Below are positions 8,485-17,593 of a stretch of 64,000 bases of DNA, piece after piece. Source of the DNA: Paraburkholderia haematera (GTDB lineage Bacteria; Pseudomonadota; Gammaproteobacteria; Burkholderiales; Burkholderiaceae); contig NZ_CAJNBK010000014.1 of NCBI RefSeq assembly GCF_905220975.1, positions 62,001 to 126,000 of the forward strand. Reading direction: 5' to 3'. How positions within the stretch are numbered: the stretch's first letter is position 1; every line of letters begins with the position of its first letter. A model generated the notes under the pieces. That model was given only the letters and a program-made list of their open reading frames with translations. It was not told the DNA's origin and did no database searches. The position numbers and the translations under genes are program-made.

Positions 8485-8505
8485 TAGTACGTTATCGTAC
8501 AACTA
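8485..8505 (-). promoter_or_regulatory. Hexuronate-island operator, site 2
   Basis: On the minus strand the core reads TTGTACGATAACGTAC, one substitution from the island consensus core. It lies 87 bp before the uronate dehydrogenase start. Confidence 0.65.
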
Positions 8506-8591
8506 GCCGGTCGTTCTCGGCTCGATGCCCTCACGGCTCGACCGCTTGCCGTCCTCCGGCTCAATCGCGCGCAGCGCTGTAAAGGAACCTT

Positions 8592-9419
8592 ATGAAGAAG
8601 ATTGCCCTGAGTGGGGCCGGCGGACAGCTCGGCTCGGTAGTGCGTGCGGCGTTGATCGCGCGCGGCGTCTCCTTGCGTTCGGCCGCGGGTTCCAGGGCGC
8701 TGGTTCCTCTGATGGAGGGCGAGGACGTGATGCGCGGCGACCTGCGCGATCCCGACGTCGTGGATCGCCTGCTGGAGGGCGTCGACGTGCTGATTCATTT
8801 CGCCGGCACGAGCGTGGAACGCCCGCTGCCGGAAATTATCGACAACAACCTGCGTGCGCTGGTCGAGGTGTACGAAGGCGCGCGCCGAAAAGGCGTCAAG
8901 CGCGTGGTGTTTGCCAGCTCCAACCATGCGATCGGCATGTATCCGGTCACCGAACATCTCGCTCTCGACTGCGCGTTGCGCCCGGACGGTTTCTACGGCC
9001 TGAGCAAGGTGTGGGGCGAAGCGCTCGCGCGCATGTATTGGGACAAGCACGGCATCGAGAGTATTTGCGTGCGCATCGGCAGCTGTCTTGAGCGGCCGAC
9101 CGAGCAGAGACACTTGAGCACCTGGTTCGGTCATCGCGACCTGATGCATTTCCTCGACCGCTGTGTCGAGGCAGAAGACATCGGTTTCATCACCGTGTGG
9201 GGCGTGTCGGCCAACAAACGTAGCTGGTGGGACAACAGCGGCGCCGCGCGCCTCGGTTATCAGCCGACTCAGGACGCCGAGGTCTACGCCGAGGAAATAC
9301 TGTCACGACCGAATCCGCTCGATGCGTTGGGTCAGCGTTACCAGGGCGGCAGCTTCGTCGGCATCGATTACTCGCGCGACGACGCCGCGAGCAGCGACAC
9401 CGCGGGCCGCCCCGTCTGA
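8592..9419 (+). CDS. Uronate dehydrogenase paralogue 1 (extended SDR)
   Basis: 275 residues. NAD-binding SGAGGQLG at 7-14, an Asp-containing loop, Ser109/110 in FASSNHAIG and the Tyr135/Lys139 pair (YGLSK) make an intact extended SDR site. FASSNHAIG and the C-terminal AGTS...WWDNSGAARLGYQPTQDAE arrangement match uronate dehydrogenases, which oxidise galacturonate or glucuronate to the aldaro-lactone with NAD+. It differs much from the second copy at 21962-22804, so the two may differ in substrate. Good ribosome site AAAGGAA; followed after 29 bp by the MFS carrier. Confidence 0.85.
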   Translation: MKKIALSGAGGQLGSVVRAALIARGVSLRSAAGSRALVPLMEGEDVMRGDLRDPDVVDRLLEGVDVLIHFAGTSVERPLPEIIDNNLRALVEVYEGARRKGVKRVVFASSNHAIGMYPVTEHLALDCALRPDGFYGLSKVWGEALARMYWDKHGIESICVRIGSCLERPTEQRHLSTWFGHRDLMHFLDRCVEAEDIGFITVWGVSANKRSWWDNSGAARLGYQPTQDAEVYAEEILSRPNPLDALGQRYQGGSFVGIDYSRDDAASSDTAGRPV

Positions 9420-9448
9420 TTGGTTAAGGAATACGAGGAGACATAGTC

Positions 9449-10741
9449 ATGAAAATCAAGGGCATCCGCTGGTGGATGGTCAGTCTGGTCGCGGCCGGGC
9501 TCATCATCAATTACCTCGCGCGCAATACGTTGTCGGTGGCGGCGCCGACGCTGATGAAGGACCTCAATATCACGACCGCGCAGTATTCGCACGTCGTGGT
9601 GGCATGGCAGCTTTGCTATGCGTTCATGCAGCCGGTCGCGGGCTACGTGCTCGACACCGTTGGCACCAAGATCGGCTTTGCGGCGTTCGCGATCGCCTGG
9701 TCGCTGGCCTGTGCCGCGGCGGCATGGTCGACGGGCTGGCGCAGCCTGGCGTTCTTCCGCGGCGTGCTCGGTATCGCCGAAGCGGCGGGCATCCCGGCGG
9801 GCGTCAAGGCGACGAGCGAGTGGTTCCCGGCCAAGGAGCGTTCCGTTGCGATCGGCTGGTTCAATATCGGCTCGTCCGTGGGTGCGCTGCTGGCGCCGCC
9901 GCTGGTCGTTTGGGCGTTGTTGCACGGTGAATGGCAATGGGCTTTCCTGATCGTCGGCGTGGCGGGGATTGTCTGGAGCGTGCTGTGGATGCTGCTTTAC
10001 AAGCACCCGCAGAAACAGAAGCTGTTGAGCGACGCCGAGCGCGACTACATTCTCAGCGGGCAGGAGGCGAAGCACAGCGACGCCGGCGCGGTCAAACGCA
10101 GTTGGGTTTCCATGCTTGGCAGCCGCGATTTCTGGGCAATCGGCATTCCCCGGATTCTTTCCGAGCCGGCCTGGCAGACCTTCAACGCGTGGATCCCGCT
10201 GTACATGATGACCGAGCGGCACATGAACCTGAAGGAAGTCGCGCTGTATGCGTGGATGCCTTTTCTGGCCGCGGATATCGGCTGCGTGCTCGGCGGCTAC
10301 CTCAGCCCGCTGTTTCATAAGTACGCGAAGGTCTCGCTGTTCACGTCGCGCAAGATGGTCTTCGTCGTGGGCGCGCTCTGCATGATCGGGCCGGCCTGCG
10401 TCGGGCTGGTGGCGAGTCCTTATGCGGCCGTTGCGCTGCTGTGTGTCGGCGGCTTTGCTCACCAGACCCTGTCGGGTGCGCTCTACGCGATCACTTCCGA
10501 TATGTTCGGCAAGAACGAAGTCGCCACCGCCACGGGCATGGGCGGCATGGCGGGGTACCTCGGCGCGGCGGCATTCACGGCGCTGTTCGGCGTGCTGGTC
10601 ACGCAGATCGGATACAGCCCGTTGTTCGTGGTGTTGGCGGTGTTCGACATCATCGCGGCGGCCGTGGTGTGCCTGCTGGCCCGAAGCAGTGACAAGGTGC
10701 CTGATCCGCGCTGGGCGGGGGCGGGTGCCGTGGCCAAGTGA
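9449..10741 (+). CDS. MFS transporter, ACS family (hexuronate-type)
   Basis: 430 residues, about 12 membrane helices. It begins with the ACS-family opening WWMVSLVAAGLIINYLARNTLSVAAPTLMKDLNITTAQYSHVV, and R-G-V-L-G-I-A-E-A-A-G-I-P-A-G-V-K marks helix 4. This matches ExuT-like carriers that import galacturonate/glucuronate with H+. GAGGAG precedes the ATG. It is probably co-transcribed with the dehydrogenase in front of it. Substrate is inferred from family and context. Confidence 0.88.
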   Translation: MKIKGIRWWMVSLVAAGLIINYLARNTLSVAAPTLMKDLNITTAQYSHVVVAWQLCYAFMQPVAGYVLDTVGTKIGFAAFAIAWSLACAAAAWSTGWRSLAFFRGVLGIAEAAGIPAGVKATSEWFPAKERSVAIGWFNIGSSVGALLAPPLVVWALLHGEWQWAFLIVGVAGIVWSVLWMLLYKHPQKQKLLSDAERDYILSGQEAKHSDAGAVKRSWVSMLGSRDFWAIGIPRILSEPAWQTFNAWIPLYMMTERHMNLKEVALYAWMPFLAADIGCVLGGYLSPLFHKYAKVSLFTSRKMVFVVGALCMIGPACVGLVASPYAAVALLCVGGFAHQTLSGALYAITSDMFGKNEVATATGMGGMAGYLGAAAFTALFGVLVTQIGYSPLFVVLAVFDIIAAAVVCLLARSSDKVPDPRWAGAGAVAK

Positions 10742-10786
10742 GTAACGATTTGGACCCTGGCGCGAATCGCGCCGGGTAATGAAGAA

Positions 10787-10816
10787 AAATGGCGGCGCCC
10801 GAGGGCGCCGCCATTT
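10787..10816. terminator. Bidirectional terminator
   Basis: A 14-bp perfect stem AAATGGCGGCGCCC with a minimal loop, followed by TGTTTT on the plus strand and preceded by an A-rich run that serves the minus strand. It separates the converging MFS and polygalacturonase genes. Confidence 0.85.
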
Positions 10817-10830
10817 GTTTTATCTCTCGT

Positions 10831-12858
10831 TTAACGCTGATCGACGACCGTCGTGTTGTAAGTCGTCGAGCCGATGATCACGTTTTTTAACGTGATTGCA
10901 TTGACGTTGTAGGCATAGATCGGTCCCGGCGTCGTAGCGCTTGCGGGCCCGGCGGAGACCGCCGTGCCCAGATTGCAGTTCGAGATCGTGACGCCGCTGA
11001 TTGGCGGAATGGACGGTGTAGGGGCGGGCCCGTTGTAGTCGAAGGCGACCGGTCCCTGAGCCACGATCGCCTGAAAACATGAACCCGTTACCCCGTTGAG
11101 CGTGACGTTGCTCGCCTGCACGTTGGAAATGTTCACGTTCTGTACGACCGCCGGGCGAGTGCGGATGGCGTCGTTTGCCGGTTGATAGTCGCAGTCGAAC
11201 GTAATCAGGCCACCCTGCGACGCGGAAGGATTACCCGCCGTCGCCGTGACGACGCCCACCGGCACCGTGCCATTGATCGGACTGCCGCTCAGCAACGCGC
11301 TGCCGTAGCCGCCGCCTTTCAGATTGATGCCGTTGGGCAGCGTGACCGTATCGACATAGAAGTTCTTCACAAAGCCGCCGCGATTCATATTCGTCTTGAT
11401 GCGGATCGCGATGTTCAGCGGATTGGTGGCCCAGTTCTGATTCAGCATCTGCAGATTACGCGCGTAGATATTCTGCACGCCGCCGCCCATTTCACTGCCG
11501 AGCGTGATGCCGCCGTGGCCGCTATTCATCGTGCAGTTCTGGATCACGTGATTCTGCGCGGGACCATACTGCGTATCGAGGTCCTTGCCCGACTTGATCG
11601 CGATGCAGTCGTCGCCGGTGTTGAACGTGACGCTGTCGCAGAGAACGTTGTTACACGCGTCCGGATCGAATCCATCGTTGTTCGGGCCGATGCTGTCAGC
11701 CATCACGCCGCGAATCACGACGTTCTTGCAATCGGTCGGGTGGTGCTGCCAGAACGGCGTGTTGTTGGTGTGATAGTTCTCCATCAGTACGTTCGTACAA
11801 CCAATAAACTCGACCATGCACGGCCGCAGATAATGTCCGATGCCGAAAATCCGCTGTGCGATCGGTACGCCCGCTTCGGACAAAGCCGGCAGGTAGTTCT
11901 GATCCTCTTGCCAGGGTGTCGTAGGGCTTGTCAGCAGCGCGTACAGCGCGTTGGAGATGCCGGGCGCAGCAATTTTAAGGTCGACGTTCTTCGGATTGAT
12001 GTAGGCCTGCGACGGTGTCGACGAGTTCACGCAGCCGTATAGTCCGTTCGATCCCTTGTAGGTCCACCAGCAGGTGGCGGTATTGCCGGTTCCGGCGAAC
12101 GGCGTCATCGCCTGGCCGTTGAGAATTGACGTGGCGTCTTCGCCGGTCAGGGCAATGTTGGTCTGGTTGCGTGCGTAGACCGGCGAGCCGTAATTGAGGC
12201 AGTCGTTCGCCTGCCAGCGGCTATAGAAGAGGTTGCCGTTCGCGCCGCAGTTGACCGGGCCGTCTTTCGCGTAGTCCGCCGGGTTAGGGCTGAAATAGAT
12301 CGTGCAGTTCGCGCTGAGGTGGAAGTTCACGTTGCTGAGCAGGACGATCGGGCCGGCGCAATACCACGTGCCGGCTGGCACGACCACGCGGCCGCCGCCG
12401 GCCGCATTGCATGCCTGTATCGCGGCGAGAAACGCGGGCCTCGCGTCGGGCGCGTTCGCGGCATTGGTTTGTGCCGAGCCCGGGCTCGCAACTGAAGTCG
12501 CGCCGGTGTACGGATTGGTCGCGGCGACGACCGCGCAAGGCGCTGCGCCGTACTGGGTGACCACAAAATCGCGCGCCGGGAACATGGCCTGCGTGATGTT
12601 CTGGAGCGACGCGATGATCTGCGTCGCGGCGCCCGAGGTGCCCCAGATCGGGTCTTGTACCACCGGCGGCGTTGCCGGTGGCGTCGTGGCGGGAGCGTTG
12701 ACGGAGCCGCCGCAAGCGGACAGTCCGCCTAGCATGGTTGCGCCTGCGGAGGTTCCTGCGAGCACCATAAACGCTCTGCGTTTAAGCGAGTTCGGCTCGT
12801 CCTGGCCGCGGATTCTCGATGTTGCCGGCTTGCGGTTGTTTTTATCTTTAGTTGCCAC
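10831..12858 (-). CDS. GH28 polygalacturonase-like hydrolase, exported lipoprotein
   Basis: 675 residues. The N-terminus has a twin Arg (27-28, SLKRRAFMVLAG), a hydrophobic stretch and a lipobox ending in Cys49 (LSAC), so Tat export and lipid anchoring are likely. A Pro/Thr linker leads to a right-handed beta-helix. Family 28 motifs are in order: NND at 393-395 (usual NTD), DD at 416-417, GHG at 447-449 and RIK at 486-488. These give the catalytic Asp triad and substrate-binding Arg/Lys. It should hydrolyse alpha-1,4 galacturonan and feed galacturonate to the island. It is larger than typical secreted endo-enzymes (about 400 residues). Endo or exo action cannot be told. Confidence 0.88.
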   Translation of the reverse strand: MATKDKNNRKPATSRIRGQDEPNSLKRRAFMVLAGTSAGATMLGGLSACGGSVNAPATTPPATPPVVQDPIWGTSGAATQIIASLQNITQAMFPARDFVVTQYGAAPCAVVAATNPYTGATSVASPGSAQTNAANAPDARPAFLAAIQACNAAGGGRVVVPAGTWYCAGPIVLLSNVNFHLSANCTIYFSPNPADYAKDGPVNCGANGNLFYSRWQANDCLNYGSPVYARNQTNIALTGEDATSILNGQAMTPFAGTGNTATCWWTYKGSNGLYGCVNSSTPSQAYINPKNVDLKIAAPGISNALYALLTSPTTPWQEDQNYLPALSEAGVPIAQRIFGIGHYLRPCMVEFIGCTNVLMENYHTNNTPFWQHHPTDCKNVVIRGVMADSIGPNNDGFDPDACNNVLCDSVTFNTGDDCIAIKSGKDLDTQYGPAQNHVIQNCTMNSGHGGITLGSEMGGGVQNIYARNLQMLNQNWATNPLNIAIRIKTNMNRGGFVKNFYVDTVTLPNGINLKGGGYGSALLSGSPINGTVPVGVVTATAGNPSASQGGLITFDCDYQPANDAIRTRPAVVQNVNISNVQASNVTLNGVTGSCFQAIVAQGPVAFDYNGPAPTPSIPPISGVTISNCNLGTAVSAGPASATTPGPIYAYNVNAITLKNVIIGSTTYNTTVVDQR

Positions 12859-13131
12859 GGATGTCTCCTTGCCCTTTGCGGGCGTTGTAAGTGATCGTCA
12901 GTACTCGATGGGGCGCGGTGCTTCAATCCATCGCCCGAATCGGCGGTGGTTATCGAGGCAGCCTTTCTTCTAGTAAGGCATCCTTAATATTTGTAATAAA
13001 AGGCTGGGAATGAGCGCGAAGCTTTTGTCGTGGAGACTCGCTCGCTCAGGCTGTGAACGTGCGGATGCGCCGCTCCATCTTCTCTATCTGCATAGAGGGG
13101 ATGGAGCGGCGCGTGGAGTAGGTTTGCGGGT

Positions 13132-14025
13132 TTAGGCGGGCTGCTGGCCGATTTCGTGATTGGCGAGTATTTCGAGCGCGCGCACCATGGCGGAGTGATC
13201 CCATGCCTTGCCGCCGTGCGCCACGCAGGCGCTGAAGAGCTGCTGGCAGGTGGCCGTATTCGGCAGGGAGACGCCGAGTGCCTGGGCCGTCGAAAGCGCG
13301 AGATTCAGATCCTTCTGGTGAAGCTCGATCCGGAATCCCGGATCGAAGGTGCGCTTCGTCATCCGTTCACCGTGCACTTCGAGAATGCGCGAGGACGCAA
13401 AGCCGCCCATCAGGGCTTCGCGCACGCGCGCCGGATCGACGCCGGCTTTGGAGGCGAGCAGCAACGCTTCGCCGACGGCCTCGATCGTCGCGGCGACGAT
13501 TACCTGATTCGCCACCTTGCACACCTGGCCTGCCCCGACGGCGCCGATCAGCGTGACATTCTTGCCCATCATGTCGAAGAGCGGCTTGACGCTCTCGAAG
13601 GTCGCCGTTTCGCCGCCCACCATGATGGTCAACGAACCGGCCTTGGCGCCGACTTCGCCACCCGAAACCGGTGCGTCCAGATAGTCCGCGCCGTGCTCGC
13701 GCACGCGGGCGGCGAAGTCGCGCGTGGCCATCGGCGAAATCGAGCTCATGTCGACCACGATCTGTCCCGGGTGCAAGGCGTCGGCGAGTCCGTGTTCGCC
13801 AAACAGCACGCGTTCGACGTCCGGCGTGTCCGGCACCATGACGAAGATCACGTCAGCATGCGCGGCCACGGCGGCGGGGCTGTCGCACGCGACAGTCCCG
13901 CCCTGGATGAGATCGTCGGGCACGCCGCTGCGCGTAAATGCCGCAAGGGCCACGCCATTCTTGAGAAGGTTGGCGGCCATGGGCTTGCCCATGATGCCGA
14001 GTCCGATAAAGCCTGCTTTTTGCAT
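13132..14025 (-). CDS. garR: 2-hydroxy-3-oxopropionate (tartronate semialdehyde) reductase
   Basis: 297 residues from ATG 14025, preceded by CCGGAGA. The beta-hydroxyacid dehydrogenase signature FIGLGIMGKPMAANLLKNG binds NAD(P)H. DAPVSGGEVGAKAGSLTIMVGG holds the substrate loop, and the catalytic Lys lies in GQVCKVANQ. It reduces tartronate semialdehyde to glycerate. It follows garL by 47 bp on the same strand, so the two make one lyase-reductase branch. A frame extending 38 residues upstream exists but starts inside the intergenic gap and lacks conserved features. Confidence 0.93.
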   Translation of the reverse strand: MQKAGFIGLGIMGKPMAANLLKNGVALAAFTRSGVPDDLIQGGTVACDSPAAVAAHADVIFVMVPDTPDVERVLFGEHGLADALHPGQIVVDMSSISPMATRDFAARVREHGADYLDAPVSGGEVGAKAGSLTIMVGGETATFESVKPLFDMMGKNVTLIGAVGAGQVCKVANQVIVAATIEAVGEALLLASKAGVDPARVREALMGGFASSRILEVHGERMTKRTFDPGFRIELHQKDLNLALSTAQALGVSLPNTATCQQLFSACVAHGGKAWDHSAMVRALEILANHEIGQQPA

Positions 14026-14072
14026 GGAATTCTCCGGAGATGTCAGGGCGGCCGTTTCTGTTTCCGGTCCGC

Positions 14073-14858
14073 TTATTTCTGCATGAAGTGTTTTTGGACC
14101 GTCTGCGCGGCGGCTTTCAGCAGTCCCATATCCGCACACACCGCGATGACGCGGCAGCCCATTGAAATGTAGCGCTCCGCATCGGCCTGCATGGGCGCGA
14201 GGATGCCGCTTGGCTTGCCGGCGGCATGGGCGCGCTCGAAGACGCGCGCAATCGCTTGCTGCACCTCGGGATGGTTCGGGTTGCCGATGTGGCCGTAGGC
14301 CGCCGCGAGATCCGAGGGTCCGACGAAAACGGCATCGACGCCCTCGACCGCGAGAATCTCGTCAATGTTGTCGACGGCCTTGTGGCTTTCGATCTGAACG
14401 ATGACACAGACGTTGTCGTTGGCGATGTCGAAGTAATTGGCGACGGTCCCGTAGCGATTGCCCCGTTGGCCCACCGAGACACCGCGGATACCCTGCGGCG
14501 GGTAGCGCGTCGCGGCGACAGCGCGCGCCGCGTCTTCGGCGCTATCGACGAACGGCACCAGAAAATTCGAGAAACCGCTGTCCAGGAGCCGTTTGATAAA
14601 CACGCTGTCGTTGGCCGGCGGGCGCACTACCGGCGCGCTCGGGCTGTCCTTGAGCGCCATCAACTGAGGGATCAGCGTCAAAACGTCGTTCGGAGCGTGT
14701 TCCGCATCCAGCAGCATCCAGTCGAAGCCGACCATGCCGAGCAGTTCCGTGACAATCGGGCTGGCGAGCGAAGCCCAGCAGCCGATCAGGGTTTCTCCGC
14801 CGCAGACGGCGCGGCGAAAGCTATTGGGTAAGGGCTGGTAAGGCGTGGCGGCTGTCAT
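14073..14858 (-). CDS. garL: 2-dehydro-3-deoxyglucarate aldolase (HpcH/HpaI family)
   Basis: 261 residues. Class II, metal-dependent aldolase with the opening GCWASLASPIVTELLGMVGFDWMLLDAEHAPND, the metal-site Glu in VIVQIESHKAVDNIDEI and the Asp in VFVGPSDLAAAYG. It splits 5-keto-4-deoxyglucarate (or 2-keto-3-deoxyglucarate) into pyruvate and tartronate semialdehyde, which GarR then reduces. It is divergent from the semialdehyde dehydrogenase gene at 15084, and two island operators lie between them. Confidence 0.92.
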   Translation of the reverse strand: MTAATPYQPLPNSFRRAVCGGETLIGCWASLASPIVTELLGMVGFDWMLLDAEHAPNDVLTLIPQLMALKDSPSAPVVRPPANDSVFIKRLLDSGFSNFLVPFVDSAEDAARAVAATRYPPQGIRGVSVGQRGNRYGTVANYFDIANDNVCVIVQIESHKAVDNIDEILAVEGVDAVFVGPSDLAAAYGHIGNPNHPEVQQAIARVFERAHAAGKPSGILAPMQADAERYISMGCRVIAVCADMGLLKAAAQTVQKHFMQK

Positions 14859-14920
14859 GGGGATGTCTCCTCAAACTGCAAAATTAACCGGGCATGCTCC
14901 GACGGTTGCTAAATCGAGTG

Positions 14921-14941
14921 TCATAAGTTGTCGTACGTCTT
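14921..14941 (-). promoter_or_regulatory. Hexuronate-island operator, site 3
   Basis: Weaker copy of the 21-bp element: conserved GTACGACAACTTATGA half on the minus strand, degenerate other half. It lies 63 bp upstream of garL. Confidence 0.55.
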
Positions 14942-15035
14942 GTTGAAGATTAGCATTGGCTCATCTGCTTGTAACTGCCACGTAAACCCGAACTCCTCAC
15001 GAGACAGGGGTTTCGGCTTGCACGTATGGCGCTCA

Positions 15036-15056
15036 ATGTTGTAGGATGACTTATAT
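15036..15056 (+). promoter_or_regulatory. Hexuronate-island operator, site 4
   Basis: Copy with core TTGTAGGATGACTTA, near-identical to site 6. It lies 27 bp upstream of the dehydrogenase ATG and 115 bp (centre to centre) from site 3, so it probably overlaps the promoter. Confidence 0.65.
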
Positions 15057-15083
15057 CTGTGACGTCCATTCAAGGAAAGCGAA

Positions 15084-16667
15084 ATGTCTATTACCGGCGA
15101 AATGCTGATTGGCCGCCAAGCCGTGCGCGGCGAGGAAAAACCCTTGCGCGCGTTCAATCCCGCCACGGGATCCGACATCGCCGAGCCGGTGTTCGGCAGC
15201 GGCTCGGCCGCGAATGTTGAGCGCGCCTGCGAACTCGCGCGGCAAGCGTTCGATCCGTACCGGCATCTGCCGCTCACGGTGCGCGCCGAGTTTCTCGAGC
15301 GTATCGCGGACGGCATCGCCGCGCTTGGTGACGCGCTGATCCAGCGCGCGCACGAAGAGTCGGGCTTGCCGAAGGCGCGTCTCGAAGGCGAGCGCGGCCG
15401 CACGATGGGTCAGCTCAAACTGTTCGCGCAAGTCGTGCGTGCCGGCCAATGGCTCGCCGCAACGCTCGATTCGCCGTTGCCCGAGCGCAAGCCCTTGCCG
15501 CGCTCCGACCTGCGGATGCAGAAGATTCCGCTGGGCCCGGTCGCGGTGTTCGGCGCCAGCAACTTTCCGCTCGCGTTTTCGGTGGCGGGCGGCGATACCG
15601 CTGCGGCGCTCGCGGCGGGCTGCCCGGTGGTGGTGAAGGCGCATCGCGCGCACCTGGGCACCTCGGAGATGGTCGGCCGTGTGATTCAACAGGTCGCGCA
15701 GGACATGGACCTGCCGGAAGGCGTGTTCTCGATGATCGTCGGCGCCGGCAATTCCGTCGGTGAAGCGCTGGTCGCGCATCCGGCCATCAAGGCAGTCGGC
15801 TTCACGGGGTCGCGCGCCGGTGGCACGTCGCTGATGCGTGTCGCGGCCGCTAGGGCCGAGCCGATTCCGGTCTACGCGGAAATGAGCAGCATCAACCCGG
15901 TGTTCCTCCTGTCGAATGCGCTGTCGCAACGCGGTGACACAATCGCACGTGGTTTTGTCGATTCGTTGGTGCTCGGCGCGGGGCAGTTCTGTACCAACCC
16001 GGGGCTCGCAATCGCCGTCGATAGCGACGCACTCAAGCGTTTCGTCGTGACGGCCTCCGAGGCGCTGAGCGGCAAACCGGCCCAGACCATGCTCACTGCC
16101 GGCATTCACGCGGCCTATGAAGAGGGCGAAGGCAAGCTGGCGGCAACGAGGGGTGTCGAAACGCTCGCGCAAGGTGTCGACGCGAAGGGCCCCACGCAAG
16201 CGCGCGCGGCTTTGTTCGTGACCGACGCGCTGACCTTCCTGTCCACGCCGGCTCTGGAGGACGAGGTTTTCGGGCCTGCGTCGACCGTCGTACGTTGCAA
16301 GGACGAGCAGGAAATGCTCGCCGTTGCCGAGCACTTCGCCGGTCAGTTGACCGCCACGGTGCAAATGGATAGCGCTGATCTGGCAGCAGCGAAGAAGCTT
16401 GCGCCGATCCTCGAGCGCAAGGCGGGCCGGATTCTGGTCAATGGCTTCCCGACCGGCGTCGAGGTTTCACACGCGATGGTGCACGGCGGCCCGTTCCCAG
16501 CCACGTCCGATAGCCGGGCGACGTCAGTGGGGACGACGTCGATCGAGCGCTTCCTGCGTCCGGTGTGCTATCAGGATTTCCCGGCCGATCTGCTGCCGGT
16601 GTCGCTGGCCGACGGTAATCCGCTGGACCTGTGGCGGCGTCGCGACGGCGAGATCACGCGCAGCTAA
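15084..16667 (+). CDS. 2,5-dioxovalerate (2-oxoglutarate semialdehyde) dehydrogenase
   Basis: 527 residues, aldehyde dehydrogenase superfamily. Catalytic set: Asn160 (FGASNFP), Lys185 (VVVKAH), Glu266 (YAEMSS) and Cys303 (GAGQFCTNPG). The motifs IPLGPVAVFGASNFPLAFSVAGGDTA and YAEMSSINPVF are those of the 2-oxoglutarate semialdehyde dehydrogenase group. It oxidises the KdgD product to 2-oxoglutarate with NAD(P)+, the last step of the oxidative hexuronate route. The start ATG follows AAGGAAAGCGAA. Confidence 0.93.
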   Translation: MSITGEMLIGRQAVRGEEKPLRAFNPATGSDIAEPVFGSGSAANVERACELARQAFDPYRHLPLTVRAEFLERIADGIAALGDALIQRAHEESGLPKARLEGERGRTMGQLKLFAQVVRAGQWLAATLDSPLPERKPLPRSDLRMQKIPLGPVAVFGASNFPLAFSVAGGDTAAALAAGCPVVVKAHRAHLGTSEMVGRVIQQVAQDMDLPEGVFSMIVGAGNSVGEALVAHPAIKAVGFTGSRAGGTSLMRVAAARAEPIPVYAEMSSINPVFLLSNALSQRGDTIARGFVDSLVLGAGQFCTNPGLAIAVDSDALKRFVVTASEALSGKPAQTMLTAGIHAAYEEGEGKLAATRGVETLAQGVDAKGPTQARAALFVTDALTFLSTPALEDEVFGPASTVVRCKDEQEMLAVAEHFAGQLTATVQMDSADLAAAKKLAPILERKAGRILVNGFPTGVEVSHAMVHGGPFPATSDSRATSVGTTSIERFLRPVCYQDFPADLLPVSLADGNPLDLWRRRDGEITRS

Positions 16668-16720
16668 GCGGCATATGAGCGGCATATGAGCGGCGCCCGA
16701 GCGGGCGCCGCGTAAGATAG

Positions 16721-16753
16721 AAAAATGGCCGGGATATCCCGGCCATTTTTTTT
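16721..16753. terminator. Bidirectional intrinsic terminator
   Basis: A 30-nt perfect palindrome (AAAAATGGCCGGG plus complement around GATATC) followed by TTT. The A/T arms give a U-run in both directions, so it serves both the dehydrogenase and the convergent GntR gene. An 11-bp direct repeat (GCGGCATATGA, twice) lies just before it. Confidence 0.9.
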
Positions 16754-16794
16754 GCGCCCAGCGTGACGAATCAACTGTCGCTCAGTACACCGAT

Positions 16795-17538
16795 TCAGCT
16801 ATTCGCTTCTGCACTTTCGTTGGCGCGCCGCAGCCGCTCGCGGCTATTGGACAGATGCATACGCATCGCCGCGCGCGCGCCTTCGGCGTCGTGCCGCGTG
16901 ATCGCCTCGAGAATGCTTTCGTGCTCCAGATTGACGAGCGACAGATACGCGTCGGGCTCGGCGCGCGCGATCCCCGCCGAGTCGAGCCGGTTGCGCGGGA
17001 TTAGCGCGCTGCCCATTTGTGTGAGGATATCGACGAAATACCGGTTGCCGGTTGCACGCGCTACGGAGATATGGAACTGCAGGTCGGCATCGACGCTGTC
17101 CAGCCCGTTGTGGCGGGTGGCTTCGATCGCATCGAGCGCGGCGCGCATGCGCGCGAGGTCGTCCGGCTTGGACCGTTGAGCGGCGAGGCCGGCACATTCC
17201 GTTTCGAGGCTGATGCGCAGTTCCAGGATCGACAGCACATCGCGCAAGGTGGTGGCGGGCACCATGTCGATGCCCAGCTTTTCGCGCTGCGGTTCCAGCA
17301 CGAAGCTGCCGATGCCGTGGCGCGTCTCGATGATCTTGCCCGCCTGCAAGCGTGAAATCGCTTCGCGGATAACGGTGCGGCTCACGCTCAGCGTGACCAT
17401 CAGCTGTGATTCGGTCGGCAGTTTGTCGCCGGGCTTCAAGGCGTTAGACGCAATTTGCTCGGTGACGTAGCTGACGACAAACTCGGCAAGATTGCGCGCG
17501 CGTCGTGGCGGTGCCGCGGATGCCAGTGGTGTAGCCAT
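16795..17538 (-). CDS. FadR-family (FCD) GntR transcriptional regulator of the island
   Basis: 247 residues. Winged HTH at about 12-80 (VSYVTEQIASNALKPGDKLPTESQLMVTLSVSRTVIREAISRLQAGKIIETRHGIGSFV), then an all-helical FCD ligand domain with metal/ligand residues in DLQFHISVARATGNRYFVDIL and HESILEAITRHD. FCD regulators of this type sense sugar acids such as hexuronates and usually repress. It is the only regulator inside the island. A dyad of FadR-family form (TNGT-N3-ACNA) lies 57 bp upstream. Which ligand it binds, and whether it binds the eight 21-bp sites, is inference. Confidence 0.88.
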   Translation of the reverse strand: MATPLASAAPPRRARNLAEFVVSYVTEQIASNALKPGDKLPTESQLMVTLSVSRTVIREAISRLQAGKIIETRHGIGSFVLEPQREKLGIDMVPATTLRDVLSILELRISLETECAGLAAQRSKPDDLARMRAALDAIEATRHNGLDSVDADLQFHISVARATGNRYFVDILTQMGSALIPRNRLDSAGIARAEPDAYLSLVNLEHESILEAITRHDAEGARAAMRMHLSNSRERLRRANESAEANS

Positions 17539-17593
17539 CGAAAACGCCCCTCGAATCAGATAGTTGCAGATACTTCCTGTTGTCTATTATACC

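Larger units (their letters stand above)
8280..8591. promoter_or_regulatory. Control region 1 of the hexuronate island
   Basis: 312 bases upstream of the first uronate dehydrogenase gene. It holds two copies of the island's 21-bp dyad (8364-8384 and 8485-8505, centres 121 bp apart). No gene lies in it. The AT-rich stretch around 8345-8430 probably contains the promoter. Confidence 0.65.

Noticed and set aside
9368..10462. 364-codon minus-strand frame
   Set aside because: Antisense to the hexuronate MFS carrier; shadow composition.
12859..13131. A possible ninth island operator upstream of the polygalacturonase (GTTGTAAGTGATCGTCAG around 12886-12903)
   Set aside because: It shares only the GTTGTA start with the 21-bp element and lacks the central TACGA; the similarity is no better than chance.
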